A stretch of 64,000 nucleotides of DNA from NCBI RefSeq assembly GCF_000429625.1, contig NZ_AUCF01000001.1, positions 620,001 to 684,000 of the forward strand, written 5' to 3'. Under the pieces are notes generated by a model. The model had not been told where the DNA came from, made no database searches, and worked only from the letters and a program-made list of their open reading frames with translations. Both the position numbers and the translations under genes were made by a program. Origin of the DNA: Azospirillum halopraeferens DSM 3675 (GTDB lineage Bacteria; Pseudomonadota; Alphaproteobacteria; Azospirillales; Azospirillaceae). Shown here in pieces: positions 1 through 10,979 of this stretch. Every line of letters starts with the position of its first letter. The stretch's first letter is position 1.

Positions 1-81
1 GGCGGAATTCGTCCGAATGCTCCACGCTCTCTGATCGACACGGTGCGGCATCCCCCTGGTGGCGAATCCACGATCGGGCGC

Positions 82-963
82 TCAGACCGGTTCCTTCGCG
101 ATGTCGATGAAGGCCCTGGCAGCGGTTGACAGACACCGGCCGGCGGGATGGACCAGGTACCATCGGTGGGGCATCGGGAAGCCCCGGACATCGACGCGGA
201 CGAGCCGCCGGTCGTCATCGTGCTCCAGGGACACCTGCGGCAGAATGGACAGGCCGAGGCCGCCGATGACCGCCTGCTTGATGGCCTCGTTGCTGCCGAG
301 CTGCATCCGCACGCGCGGGCGCAGGCCGTTGTCTTCGAACAGACGGTTGACGGCCGTGCGGGTGCCCGAACCCGGCTCCCGCAGGATCAGCGGTTCCTGC
401 ACCACCTCCTCCAGCGGCACGCCGGAGCGGCCGGCCAGAGGATGATCCGCCGGAGCAACAACGACCAGCGCATCGTCGCGGAAGGGAATTGCGTCGACCG
501 CGGGCTCCTCCGGCACCTGGCTGAAGACATAGAGATCGTCCAGTCCCTCGCGCAGGCGCGCCAGCACCTGTGGCCGCCCGACGACCTCCAGTTCCACATC
601 GACGCAGGGATAGAGGCGGCAGAACGCGCCGAGGAGCCGCGGCACGAAGTACTTTCCGGTGGTGGCCGCGGCAACGCGCAGCGTTCCGCGCTGAAGGCCC
701 CGGCGCTGCGCCAGCGCCATTTCGAATCGGGCGACGGCGCCGAAAACCTCGCGGCACATGATCAGCAGCTCCCGCCCTTCCTCCGTCAATCGCAGCGTGC
801 GCCCGACATGATCGAACAGCGGCGCCCCGACCTCGTCGGACAGCTTTCGGATCTGCATGGACAGCGTCGGCTGCGTCAGACGCAGTTCCTCGGCCGCCCG
901 GGCCATGCTGCCCAGCCTGGCCGTCGCCTCGAACGCCTCCAACTGGCGGAACGTGGTGTGCAT
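82..963 (-). CDS. LysR-family transcriptional regulator, CbbR-like
   Basis: A 293-residue LysR-type regulator. The N-terminal winged helix-turn-helix (about residues 4-62) carries the family pattern around LTQPTLSMQIRKL, and the rest fits the two-lobed effector-binding domain. The wording of the first 60 residues (RQLEAF, RAAEELRLTQP, GAPLFDHVGRTLRLTEEG) is closest to CbbR, the Calvin-cycle activator, but no carbon-fixation gene lies in the window. It would normally act on a divergent promoter; the divergent neighbour here is the TerB-like gene starting at 1099. The AT-rich gap of about 135 bp between them holds a dyad at 990-1014. The LysR assignment is firm; the CbbR subtype is an inference from sequence wording. 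Confidence 0.9.
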   Translation of the reverse strand: MHTTFRQLEAFEATARLGSMARAAEELRLTQPTLSMQIRKLSDEVGAPLFDHVGRTLRLTEEGRELLIMCREVFGAVARFEMALAQRRGLQRGTLRVAAATTGKYFVPRLLGAFCRLYPCVDVELEVVGRPQVLARLREGLDDLYVFSQVPEEPAVDAIPFRDDALVVVAPADHPLAGRSGVPLEEVVQEPLILREPGSGTRTAVNRLFEDNGLRPRVRMQLGSNEAIKQAVIGGLGLSILPQVSLEHDDDRRLVRVDVRGFPMPHRWYLVHPAGRCLSTAARAFIDIAKEPV

Positions 964-989
964 CGTGCCTCTCCGTCAGGTGCCGTCCG

Positions 990-1014
990 ATTCTTAGATG
1001 AACGTCTATTGAAT
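990..1014. promoter_or_regulatory. possible LysR operator dyad
   Basis: An imperfect inverted repeat (ATTC..AGA with TCT..GAAT) lies in the AT-rich gap between the divergent LysR gene and the TerB-like gene. Its place and T-N11-A style fit a LysR-type binding site. It is only a candidate, because the arms are short and interrupted. Confidence 0.3.
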
Positions 1015-1098
1015 ATCTGCCATGCATCAACATATGCCAATCGCCGCCGGCTCAGACGGCGCCATCGTTCCACATGGCTCCCACAGGAGACTTGTACC

Positions 1099-1557
1099 AT
1101 GCCAAAGCCATCCCCCGCGTGGATGCCCGCCCGCGCCGATCTTTCGGCCGCATTCATGGCCCAGCGCAAGGAGCCGCTCCTTGACACCATCGCCATGGCC
1201 TGCGCCGCCGTCGCCTTCGCCGACGGTTGGGTGAAGCCGCGGGAACGCCGGCGCATGCTGGCTGCCGTACGGACGAACGGTCTGCTTGCGGTGTTCCCGC
1301 CCGAGGATGTCCTTCAGCATTTCGACGACGCGGTCGAGCGCTTCGAACGTGACGGCGAGGCGGCCGAACGGGCGGCGCTGGAGCAGGTCGCCCGCCTACG
1401 GGACCAGCCCCGCGAGGCGGGGCTGCTGGTTGCCGCGTGCTGCGCGGTGGCCGCCGCCGACCGCCACGTCGATGGCGAGGAGCGCGCGCTCGTCCTGCGC
1501 CTCTGCGAACTGGCCGGTGTGGATCCGGCCCGGACCGACCTGATGGCGGAGGCCTGA
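1099..1557 (+). CDS. TerB-family tellurite-resistance-like protein
   Basis: A 152-residue helical protein with two similar halves, each a hydrophobic helix followed by an acidic turn (AFADGWVKPRER near residue 35 and AAADRHVDGEER near residue 122). This is the TerB/DjlA-like pattern in which acidic residues can bind metal. The ATG at 1099 is preferred because CAGGAGA lies about 9 bases upstream; the open frame extends further upstream only as a shadow of the LysR gene. The stop is followed directly by the ATG of the zeta-like gene, so the two are likely cotranscribed. The family call is good; the function (metal stress or membrane-linked signalling) is not shown by the sequence. Confidence 0.8.
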   Translation: MPKPSPAWMPARADLSAAFMAQRKEPLLDTIAMACAAVAFADGWVKPRERRRMLAAVRTNGLLAVFPPEDVLQHFDDAVERFERDGEAAERAALEQVARLRDQPREAGLLVAACCAVAAADRHVDGEERALVLRLCELAGVDPARTDLMAEA

Positions 1558-1875
1558 ATGACGTTGCCCGCCGAGATCATGCCCACCACGGCCGGCTGCC
1601 TGTTCGATGCCACCGAACACAACGTCGTCGCCCGGCGGAACCTGATCCTGGGGTTGTCCGTCGGTCGCCTCCTCGGCCACGGCTCGGACGAGATGGAGGG
1701 TTTCGCGGCAGAAGTCATCGCCGCGGATCATCGCGAACCGGGGCATGACGACGTGCTCGGTCTGCTGCGCGAGGCGCTCGCCCGGCGCGGCCTGTCCGTC
1801 GCCGAGCCCGAGTTGACCGCCGCCCTGGTGGAGGCGCAGCGCACCGCCCGCCTTCACTTCACCGCCACCGACTGA
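1558..1875 (+). CDS. DUF1476-family protein (ATPase inhibitor zeta-like), divergent
   Basis: A 105-residue protein that keeps the conserved core of alphaproteobacterial DUF1476/F1-ATPase zeta proteins: ARRN-LILGL, GFAAEVIAAD, then EPGHDDVL at about residues 63-70. The usual N-terminal stretch rich in Asp/Glu/Phe/Lys, which in zeta carries the inhibitory segment, is replaced by an unrelated sequence (residues 1-24). It may therefore be a paralogue without ATPase-inhibitor activity. Its ATG touches the stop of the TerB-like gene, so translation is probably coupled. The family call rests on motif recall. Confidence 0.75.
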   Translation: MTLPAEIMPTTAGCLFDATEHNVVARRNLILGLSVGRLLGHGSDEMEGFAAEVIAADHREPGHDDVLGLLREALARRGLSVAEPELTAALVEAQRTARLHFTATD

Positions 1876-1896
1876 CCGGGACGGAGAATCACTCCC

Positions 1897-2115
1897 ATGA
1901 CCACGCCTTCCCTTCCCGCGCCGCCCGCGGCCGTCGAAACGATCGACCCCGTGACGCGAACCTGTGCCGCGTCGTGGGATTCGCTGGCCGGCATCGGCGA
2001 CCTTTTGGCCTCGGGCCGCCTGGCCGACGCCTGGACCACAGCCGCGAGTGCGGCCGGCACCTGCTGGGACTCGCTGGGCGCCCTCGTCACCAGCACCCTG
2101 CCCTTCCTGGCTTGA
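1897..2115 (+). CDS. small hypothetical protein
   Basis: A 72-residue frame with GGAGAA 10 bases before the ATG, lying 21 bases after the zeta-like gene in the same direction. It is rich in Ala, Thr and Trp, with two similar segments (CAASWDSLAGIGDLLASG and GTCWDSLGALVTSTLPFL), suggesting an internal duplication of an amphipathic helix. No family is recognised. Support is the ribosome binding site and the operon position. Confidence 0.5.
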   Translation: MTTPSLPAPPAAVETIDPVTRTCAASWDSLAGIGDLLASGRLADAWTTAASAAGTCWDSLGALVTSTLPFLA

Positions 2116-2179
2116 TCGGGGCGCGCGCCGGGCCCGGTCGTCCGGTAGGATCACGTGTCCCGGAAATCCTGCACAGGAG

Positions 2180-2515
2180 ATGCGCCATGGACGACGCGCC
2201 CTTCGTCGAGCGACGTTCGAACCGGGCGACGCCGAGGTCGTCGCCCGGTTCAGCCGGCCGGAGCCGGCCCCCGGTGGCGAGTACCGCTGCCGATGGACCC
2301 TCACCTGGCCGGACCGGGAGCAGAGCCGCGATGCACCCGGCATCGACGGCGTACTGGCGTTGATGCACGCCATGCGCAGCGTCCACACCGAACTGGCCGA
2401 GAGCGACGCCCACCGTTCCGGCCGGCTCACCTTCCTCCACCGGGCCGACCTGGACCTTCCGCCGACCTGGGGATTTGGACTGCTCTATACGATGAACGTG
2501 CCGCCGTCGGAATGA
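2180..2515 (+). CDS. small DUF6968-like protein, 5' end probably frameshifted
   Basis: The frame ending at 2515 reads FEPGDAEVVARFSRPEP, then a Trp-rich strand segment and a helix VLALMHAMRSVHTEL, resembling small DUF6968-type proteins. Its only nearby ATG (2180) lies inside the ribosome binding site AGGAGA (2175-2180) and gives an Arg-rich start. The well-placed ATG at 2187 begins in another frame as MDDAPFVERR, which would join sensibly to the conserved frame if one base were added near 2208-2216. So the gene is either frameshifted, or the base call there is wrong. The family name is tentative. Confidence 0.5.
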   Translation: MRHGRRALRRATFEPGDAEVVARFSRPEPAPGGEYRCRWTLTWPDREQSRDAPGIDGVLALMHAMRSVHTELAESDAHRSGRLTFLHRADLDLPPTWGFGLLYTMNVPPSE

Positions 2516-2733
2516 GGGGGCGGCAGACCCGTGGGCCGGACCGGAGCGGCGTGACTCGCGAGTGGCCGTGCACTGAACCAACCACGAGAGCCGGCGGGGC
2601 CCCCCTCAGCGGCCCGCGGCCGGCACTATTCCCACGCAAGGTTCGGGCATGGCAGACGAAACGACCCCGTCATGATCGAGGTACCGGAGGTGGAGCGGCC
2701 GGTGGCGGCATGAGGAAGGGTGAGGGGCCGGGG

Positions 2734-2943
2734 CTACTCCGCCGCCGGAGGCGGGACGGCCGCGATGCGGGACGGAATGAGCGCGGCAAGGATGCGGCCC
2801 TGGTCGTCAAGGCGCTTGTCCGGGCCGTCCAGGCGGGCGCGGACTTCCGCCCGGAACCGCGCGTTCTCCGACCGCTCCGCCTCGAACGCGGACACCAGCC
2901 GGCCCGGCATCGCCTTCAGCTCGTCATCCATGGTTCGCTCCAT
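2734..2943 (-). CDS. small hypothetical, helical
   Basis: A 69-residue charged protein, mostly predicted helix (Glu, Arg, Lys and Leu spaced as in a coiled coil at residues 8-50), with a proline/alanine tail. The ATG at 2943 has a GGGGGAGG sequence close upstream; a second ATG at 2931 has GGAG at better spacing. It lies alone between the DUF6968-like gene and tRNA-Lys. No family is recognised. Confidence 0.45.
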   Translation of the reverse strand: MERTMDDELKAMPGRLVSAFEAERSENARFRAEVRARLDGPDKRLDDQGRILAALIPSRIAAVPPPAAE

Positions 2944-3056
2944 CGCCTCCCCCGAGTCTACATCACCCGCCGGCCGAGGGCGAATCGGGGTTGCGCCGCT
3001 GCGATGAACAGCGGCGGAGCACCAAGTCTAAACCGACTGACGCCCAGTCCAAAATG

Positions 3057-3132
3057 TGGTGAGCGCGCTGGGATTCGAACCCAGGACCTACTGATTAAAA
3101 GTCAGTTGCTCTACCGGCTGAGCTACGCGCTC
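3057..3132 (-). tRNA. tRNA-Lys (anticodon UUU), CCA encoded
   Basis: On the minus strand a complete 76-nt cloverleaf can be read. The acceptor stem GAGCGCG pairs with CGCGCTC, the D arm contains AGCTCAGCCGGTAGAGC, the anticodon loop is CTTTTAA with TTT as the anticodon, and the T arm contains GGTTCGAATCC. The 3' CCA is encoded. It is transcribed in the same direction as coaD. No integrase or repeated tRNA end lies nearby, so it is not used as an integration site here. Confidence 0.97.
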
Positions 3133-3185
3133 CCGAGGGGTCGGGCGGGCGGCACCATAGGTCGGTGCGGCCCTCCGGTCAACCT

Positions 3186-3199
3186 TTGCCGTACGGCAA
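3186..3199. repeat. 14-bp perfect palindrome
   Basis: TTGCCGTACGGCAA lies between coaD and tRNA-Lys. It is followed at 3214-3238 by a 7-bp stem (GCCCGGC/GCCGGGC). The second hairpin may help end coaD transcription, although no T-run follows it. The palindrome itself could be a protein site. Confidence 0.35.
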
Positions 3200-3251
3200 G
3201 TGGCGCGGCGGCGGCCCGGCGTCAACCGGCTGCCGGGCGCCCGTGCGGCGT

Positions 3252-3797
3252 CTACTCCTTCAGCGTCTGCACGCGCTTGCTGGTGTCGCCGTTGCCGGCC
3301 TCGATGGCAAAGCGTTCGCGCAGGTGAGCGGCGACGAGGGGGCTGACGAAATGGGTGATGTCGCCGCCCAGCCGCCCGATCTCCTTCACGAAGCGCGAGG
3401 AGATGAACTGGTGTTTCTCCGAGGCCATGAGGAACATGGTCTCCACCTTCGGGTTCAGGCGGGCGTTCATCCCCGCCATCTGGAATTCGTACTCGAAGTC
3501 GGACACCGCCCGCAGGCCGCGGATGATAACGCAGGCGTTCATCTCCACCGCGAAATGCATCAGCAGCGTGTCGAAGGCGCGAACCTCGATGCTGGCCCCG
3601 CTGTTGAGAGCCGCCACGTCCTCCCGGACCATGGACACCCGCTCGTCGGTGGAATAGAGCGGCCCCTTGCCGGCGTTGCGGGCAACGCCGACGATGAGAT
3701 GGTCGACCAAGCGCGACGCACGCCGGATGATGTCCAGGTGGCCGTTGGTGATCGGGTCGAACGTGCCGGGGTAGACCCCGATTCGGCGCTTGGCCAT
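3252..3797 (-). CDS. coaD: pantetheine-phosphate adenylyltransferase
   Basis: A 181-residue enzyme that adenylates 4'-phosphopantetheine to dephospho-CoA, the penultimate step of CoA synthesis in the cytoplasm. The nucleotidyltransferase signature GTFDPITNGHLDI is at residues 11-23, and the C-terminal ISSRFVKEI motif is present. Length matches the family. The ATG at 3797 is chosen because it begins directly before the first strand (MAKRRIGVYPG); the open frame upstream overlaps gyrA and is not conserved. It lies 22 bp downstream of gyrA on the same strand and may share its transcript. Confidence 0.97.
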   Translation of the reverse strand: MAKRRIGVYPGTFDPITNGHLDIIRRASRLVDHLIVGVARNAGKGPLYSTDERVSMVREDVAALNSGASIEVRAFDTLLMHFAVEMNACVIIRGLRAVSDFEYEFQMAGMNARLNPKVETMFLMASEKHQFISSRFVKEIGRLGGDITHFVSPLVAAHLRERFAIEAGNGDTSKRVQTLKE

Positions 3798-3819
3798 GGG
3801 AGGTTCCTTCCGCCTCGTG

Positions 3820-6624
<2,805 letters not shown>

Positions 6625-6877
6625 GAAGCCAAACTCGTCTTACGGGATCGTCAAGGCTGCGGCGCCGGGGACCCGCCCCGGATGCAAGACCTGCCCGATA
6701 ATATGGGGATTTTTACCAGCTTTCGCATATGCACACAACGCTTCGAAATGGAACGGGTCTTCGGGAACGACGGGGCTCCGGGGGGGAGCGGGCGGCTCCT
6801 GACCGCGGAGATCCTGACTACGGCACCACCACTCCCCCCGATCGAGCGTTTTCCCTGCGCAGCGCGCGCGCCGCCAT

Positions 6878-8263
6878 TCACCGGCGGCACAGCAACGCGA
6901 AGCGGAGCGAAAGGACAGTCACCGATACCACACTCGCGATCAGAATTCCCTCGAAAAGTCCGCGCTCCCCGCGGTCCAGGCCGAAGGCCAGCCAGGCGGA
7001 CAGGGGGATCATGACCACGGCGTAGGAGATGAAGTGCAGTAGCGTCGGCACCCAGGCGTCGTTGCGGCCGCGCAGGGCGTTGCCCATCACCGCCTGCCCG
7101 CCATCGGCCACCAGGACCCAGGCGCTGAAGGCGATCAGCGGGGCGACGCGCGCCGCCAGCGCGGGGTCGGTGGTGTAGACGGCCGCCGCCGCCTCGGGCA
7201 CCAGGGCATAGACCACGCCGATGCCTGCCAGGAACACGCTGGTGACCCCCAGCCCGGTCCAGCCCGCCAGCGCCATGCCCCGCCGGTCGTCCCGTCCGAA
7301 GGACACGCCCACCCGCACCGCGGTGGCAGCGGCCAGCCCCACCGCCGCCATGAACGGCAGGGCGATCAGGTTCAGGCCGATGGTGTAGGCGCCCAGCGCC
7401 AGCGGCGAGATCATGCCGGCGAAGAACCCCAGGGAGGCGAACGCCAGGCTTTCCACCGACAGGCTGAGACCGGCCGCGTAGCCCAGCGTGCGCTGGCGCC
7501 GGGCGTCGCGCCACCAGCCCTTCAGGCTGCCGCGCACCCCCCGGGCCTCGGCGTCGCGCATCCCCCACAGCACATAGGCCACCAGCCCCAGCCCCATGGA
7601 CCAGCGCACCGCCGTGGTCGCCCAGGCCGACCCCAGCGCCCCCAGGGCGGGCAGACCGAAGGCACCCCACACCAGCGTGTAGGCAAGTGCGGCGTTGAGC
7701 ACGTTGCCCGCCAGCATGGTCAGCATCACCGGCACCGGCCGCTTCAGCCCCTCCAGAAAGAAGCCGGTGGTGACGTACAGCAGCATGCCCGGCATGCCCA
7801 GGCCGAGGACCGCCGTCACCGCGGCACCGCCGGCCGCCACGTCCGGCGCCTGCCCGGCAGCGCGATAGAGCGGCTCCACCAGGAAGGACAGCGCCGCCAT
7901 GATCACACCGAGCAGCAGCGCGTAGGGCACGGAGCGCCGCCACACCGCCCCGCATTCGCGCGGGTTGCCGGCCCCAACCGCATGGGCGGTCATGGCGATG
8001 GTGCCCAGCAGCAGCCCGACGCCGCACTGGATCATCATGCTGGCCGGCAGGTGGGCCAGCCCGAAATAGGCCAGCTCCTGCGCGCCGTAGCGCCCGACGA
8101 TGGCGGTGTCCACCGCCAGCATGACCATCAGCCCGGCCCGCGACACGATCACCGGCGCGGCCAGGCGCACCGTCTCCACCACGTGCGTGCGCAGCCCGGA
8201 CGGAGCATCGGGCGGAACGGCGGGCCGGTCGGCGGGGGTGGTGGCGTGGACGTCGGCGGTCAT
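6878..8263 (-). CDS. MATE-family multidrug efflux transporter
   Basis: A 461-residue inner-membrane protein with about 12 hydrophobic segments in two similar halves. Family-typical segments include LAAPVIVSRAGLMVMLAVDT and VGRYGAQELAYFGLA in the first helices and GANPxxxG-like AVGAGNPRECGAVWR near residue 95. NorM/DinF-type transporters export cationic drugs in exchange for Na+ or H+. The ATG at 8263 starts a cytoplasmic tail of about 30 residues. The gene stands alone behind gyrA, with a 250-bp gap in which nothing convincing was seen. The substrate is unknown. Confidence 0.92.
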   Translation of the reverse strand: MTADVHATTPADRPAVPPDAPSGLRTHVVETVRLAAPVIVSRAGLMVMLAVDTAIVGRYGAQELAYFGLAHLPASMMIQCGVGLLLGTIAMTAHAVGAGNPRECGAVWRRSVPYALLLGVIMAALSFLVEPLYRAAGQAPDVAAGGAAVTAVLGLGMPGMLLYVTTGFFLEGLKRPVPVMLTMLAGNVLNAALAYTLVWGAFGLPALGALGSAWATTAVRWSMGLGLVAYVLWGMRDAEARGVRGSLKGWWRDARRQRTLGYAAGLSLSVESLAFASLGFFAGMISPLALGAYTIGLNLIALPFMAAVGLAAATAVRVGVSFGRDDRRGMALAGWTGLGVTSVFLAGIGVVYALVPEAAAAVYTTDPALAARVAPLIAFSAWVLVADGGQAVMGNALRGRNDAWVPTLLHFISYAVVMIPLSAWLAFGLDRGERGLFEGILIASVVSVTVLSLRFALLCRR

Positions 8264-8460
8264 CGAGTTGTACCCATTGAAAAGCCGCCCATCTTTACGC
8301 CGCGGGCCGCTGCGTCAAGCCGTCGCAGCTACCGGCCGGCGCATGCCACCCCCGCATCTGTTCCGACGGAGTACCACCTTCCCGTGCAGCGGGTGCGGAA
8401 CACCGCCATCGCGGCAAGCGTTGACACGGCATTCTTCCCCATGATGAGGAGTTCATCTCC

Positions 8461-8613
8461 ATGTCTCGCAGCGTTTGGGAAATGCTCCGTCCGGCGGTTC
8501 TGATCGGCGCCCTGCTGTCCGCCACCGCGCTGCTCGGCGCGTGCAACACCATGGAAGGCTTCGGCGAGGATATGCAGGCCGGCGGCCAGGCGATCGAAGA
8601 GGAAGCGCAGTGA
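8461..8613 (+). CDS. entericidin A/B-like small lipoprotein
   Basis: A 50-residue protein with AGGAG about 9 bases before the ATG. The N-terminal signal (residues 4-27) ends in the lipobox LLGAC, giving a lipidated Cys28. The mature part (NTMEGFGEDMQAGGQAIEEEA) is the typical entericidin pattern of a short amphipathic helix. Entericidin B is a small membrane-active lipoprotein studied as part of a toxin-antidote-like pair; many alphaproteobacteria carry one copy. The stop overlaps the GTG start of the next frame, so the two may be coupled. Confidence 0.85.
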   Translation: MSRSVWEMLRPAVLIGALLSATALLGACNTMEGFGEDMQAGGQAIEEEAQ

Positions 8614-8795
8614 CGGACCCGATGACCTCCGGGCCCGGCGAGGTGCCGCCCCCGCCGGGGCCCACCACGCCGGAACCGGGGACGCCGCCTCCGGCGCCGG
8701 AACCCCGCGTGCCGCCCAACCCCGAGGTCCCGCCCGAGGTCCCGCCGCCGGCGACGGACCCGATGCCGGGCGAACCGCAGCCGACCCGCGCCTGA
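8610..8795 (+). CDS. proline-rich small protein
   Basis: A 61-residue frame beginning at GTG 8610, overlapping the entericidin stop by four bases (GTGA). More than a third of its residues are Pro, arranged as PPP and PEVPP units, with no hydrophobic segment, so it should be disordered. An ATG at 8622 is an alternative start. It may be a genuine coupled partner of the lipoprotein or merely an open frame in GC-rich DNA; the overlap and continued proline pattern favour a gene. Confidence 0.45.
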   Translation: MTDPMTSGPGEVPPPPGPTTPEPGTPPPAPEPRVPPNPEVPPEVPPPATDPMPGEPQPTRA

Positions 8796-8938
8796 GCACG
8801 GCGCCGTGCCGGTCCGCCCGCCCGCCCCGTCCTCTTCGGGTGAGGGTGGGCGGGACGGGCGGGCGCGGGCGCAGCGGCCATTGCGCACGACGCCGTCGCG
8901 CCCTAGCGTCCCCGGACGCGCAGCGGCGGGACGGATCC

Positions 8939-10957
8939 ATGACGACGGTTGGTGACGCACTTCTCCGGGCCTTCGATCTCCACCAGTCCGGCCGGCTGGA
9001 GGAGGCCGATGATCTCTATGCCCGTGTCCTGGAGGTCGCACCGGACCTGTCCGACGCCCTGCACCTGCGGGGCCTGCTGGCCGCCCAGCGGGGCCGGCTG
9101 GAGGAGGCGTGTAACCTGCTGGGCCGGGCGGTTGCCGCCAACGATTCCCACCCCGACTATCACGCCAACCTCGCCAGCGTGCTGCGGGCGCTGGGCCGGC
9201 CCGCCGACGCGGCCGTGCACCTGGCCCGCTCCCTGGATCTGCACCCGGCGTCGCCGGACCGCCGCGCGGCGCTGGCCGATGTGCTGGAATCCCTCGGTCG
9301 CCATGACGGCGCCCTGGAACAGTTCACCGCCGCGGCGGACCTGGAGCCGGCCGCCGCCGCCGCCGTCCTCAACAACTACGCCGTCCGCCGCCTGCGCGCC
9401 GGCGACGCGGAGCGCGCCGTCGCGGCCCTGCGGCACGCCGCCGCCGTCCTGCCCACAGCGGCGCAGGTGCGGCTGACCCTTGCCGAGGCATTGGCCGCCG
9501 CCGGACGCCCCGGCGACGCCGCCGGCGCGCTGCGCGCCGCGCTGTGCCTCACCCCCGACGAGGCCGGCGCCGCTCTCGCCCTGGGGCGGATGCTTTACGG
9601 GGCCGGCGATCCCGCCGCCGCCGGCCGCGCGCTGGCGGCGGCGCGCCGGCTAACCCCGGCGGATGCGGACGGCTGGAACCTCGCGGGCTGTGCCGCCAAG
9701 GACAGCGGTCGCCTGGACGCCGCGGAAGCGGCGTTCCGCCGCGCCCTCGCCCTTTCCCCCGCGTCGGCGGAGGCGATGAACAATCTGGGCAACGTGCTGA
9801 AGGGCACCGGCCGCTTCGCAGCGGCGGTTGCGGTGCAGACCCGTGCTGCCGTCCTTGCCCCGGACGAAGCCGCGGTGCTCAACAACCTGGCCGATGCCCG
9901 CCTGCGCAGCGGCGACCCCGACGGCGCGGTGACGGCGGCGCAGGCGGCGCTGACCCTCGCCCCCGCCCTGGCCGATGCCCGGGTGACCCGGGCGCTGGCC
10001 CTGCTGACCGCCGGCCGCCTGGCCGAGGGGTGGGCGGCCTGGGAGGCGCGGTGGGACGCCGACCCGCGGATGGCCGCCGCCCGCTGGCGCTTCCCGCAGC
10101 CGTTCTGGAGCGGCGGGCCGCTGCCGGAGGGGCGACGGCTGCTGGTGTGGTCCGAGCAGGGGGTGGGCGACGAGGTGCAGTTCGCGACGCTGCTGCCACT
10201 GCTGGACGACAGGGGCATCCGGTGCGCGCTGGAGTGCGATCCCCGGTTGGTGCCGCTGTTCGCCCGCTCCTTCCCCGGCGTGACGGTCGCGGCGCGCGTC
10301 CACCCGCCCGACCCGCGGCTGCTGGCCCCGGACATCGCGGCGCAGGTTCCGGCGGGCAGCCTGCCGCGCCGGCTGTTGCCGGACTCCGCCGCCTTCCGGC
10401 GACTGCGCCCGGCGCTGGTCGCCGATCCTGCCCGCACCGCCACCCTGCGAGCCCGGCGGGACCCCGGTCGGCTCCATGTCGGCATCGCCTGGAACACCAC
10501 GAACCCCAAATATGGCCGCGATCGCAACCTGCCGCTGGATCGGCTGACCCGGGCGCTGGCCCTGCCGGGGGTGCGGCTGGTCAGCCTGCAGTACGGCGAC
10601 TGGTCCGGCCCCATTGCCGCCCTGGCCGCGTCCGGCATCGACATCGTGGCGGAGCCCGATATCGATCCCTGGAGCGACCTGGACGGGCTGGCCGCCCTGA
10701 TCGCCTCGCTGGATCTGGTGGTGTCCACCGCCAACATCACCATCCATCTGGCCGGCGCGCTGGGCCGCCCGGCGTGGGCTCTGCTGCCCCACGCCCCCGA
10801 CTGGCGCTGGTTCCGCGACCGCGACGACAGCCCGTGGTACGCCAACACCCGCCTGTTCCGCCAGCCCGTCCCCGGCGACTGGGACACGCCGCTGCGCCGG
10901 GTGCGGGAGGCGCTGGAGGCGCCGGGAGCCGGTCCCGGTGAGGACCGGCCGGCCTGA
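8939..10957 (+). CDS. TPR-repeat protein with C-terminal glycosyltransferase-like domain
   Basis: A 672-residue cytoplasmic protein. Residues 1-360 are tetratricopeptide repeats (repeated A-x-x-L..G...A units, e.g. LEEADDLYARVLEVAPDLSD and AMNNLGNVLKGTGRF). Residues 380-670 resemble the domain that follows TPRs in many alphaproteobacterial glycan or flagellin-modifying proteins: GVGDEVQFATLLPLL, HVGIAWNTTNPKYGRDRNLP, and TANITIHLAGALGRPAWALLP near the C-terminus, like GT9/GT41-type enzymes. The ATG at 8939 starts directly before the first repeat. The acceptor is unknown. It converges on the KGG-x-GR gene. Confidence 0.85.
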   Translation: MTTVGDALLRAFDLHQSGRLEEADDLYARVLEVAPDLSDALHLRGLLAAQRGRLEEACNLLGRAVAANDSHPDYHANLASVLRALGRPADAAVHLARSLDLHPASPDRRAALADVLESLGRHDGALEQFTAAADLEPAAAAAVLNNYAVRRLRAGDAERAVAALRHAAAVLPTAAQVRLTLAEALAAAGRPGDAAGALRAALCLTPDEAGAALALGRMLYGAGDPAAAGRALAAARRLTPADADGWNLAGCAAKDSGRLDAAEAAFRRALALSPASAEAMNNLGNVLKGTGRFAAAVAVQTRAAVLAPDEAAVLNNLADARLRSGDPDGAVTAAQAALTLAPALADARVTRALALLTAGRLAEGWAAWEARWDADPRMAAARWRFPQPFWSGGPLPEGRRLLVWSEQGVGDEVQFATLLPLLDDRGIRCALECDPRLVPLFARSFPGVTVAARVHPPDPRLLAPDIAAQVPAGSLPRRLLPDSAAFRRLRPALVADPARTATLRARRDPGRLHVGIAWNTTNPKYGRDRNLPLDRLTRALALPGVRLVSLQYGDWSGPIAALAASGIDIVAEPDIDPWSDLDGLAALIASLDLVVSTANITIHLAGALGRPAWALLPHAPDWRWFRDRDDSPWYANTRLFRQPVPGDWDTPLRRVREALEAPGAGPGEDRPA

Positions 10958-10974
10958 CTGCGCCGGCCCGGTCG
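10943..10974. terminator. candidate bidirectional hairpin terminator
   Basis: A GC-rich inverted repeat (GACCGGCCGGC with GCCGGCCCGGTC, one bulge) spans the convergent ends of the TPR gene and the KGG-x-GR ATPase gene. No clear T-run follows, so termination is inferred from position and stem strength. Confidence 0.4.
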
Positions 10975-10979
10975 CTCCG

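Noticed and set aside
3057..3132. tRNA-Lys as a genomic island attachment site
   Set aside because: No integrase and no repeated tRNA 3' end were seen nearby.
6730..6780. A third LexA box (GAAC pair upstream of gyrA)
   Set aside because: The two GAAC half-sites are ten bases apart, not seven.
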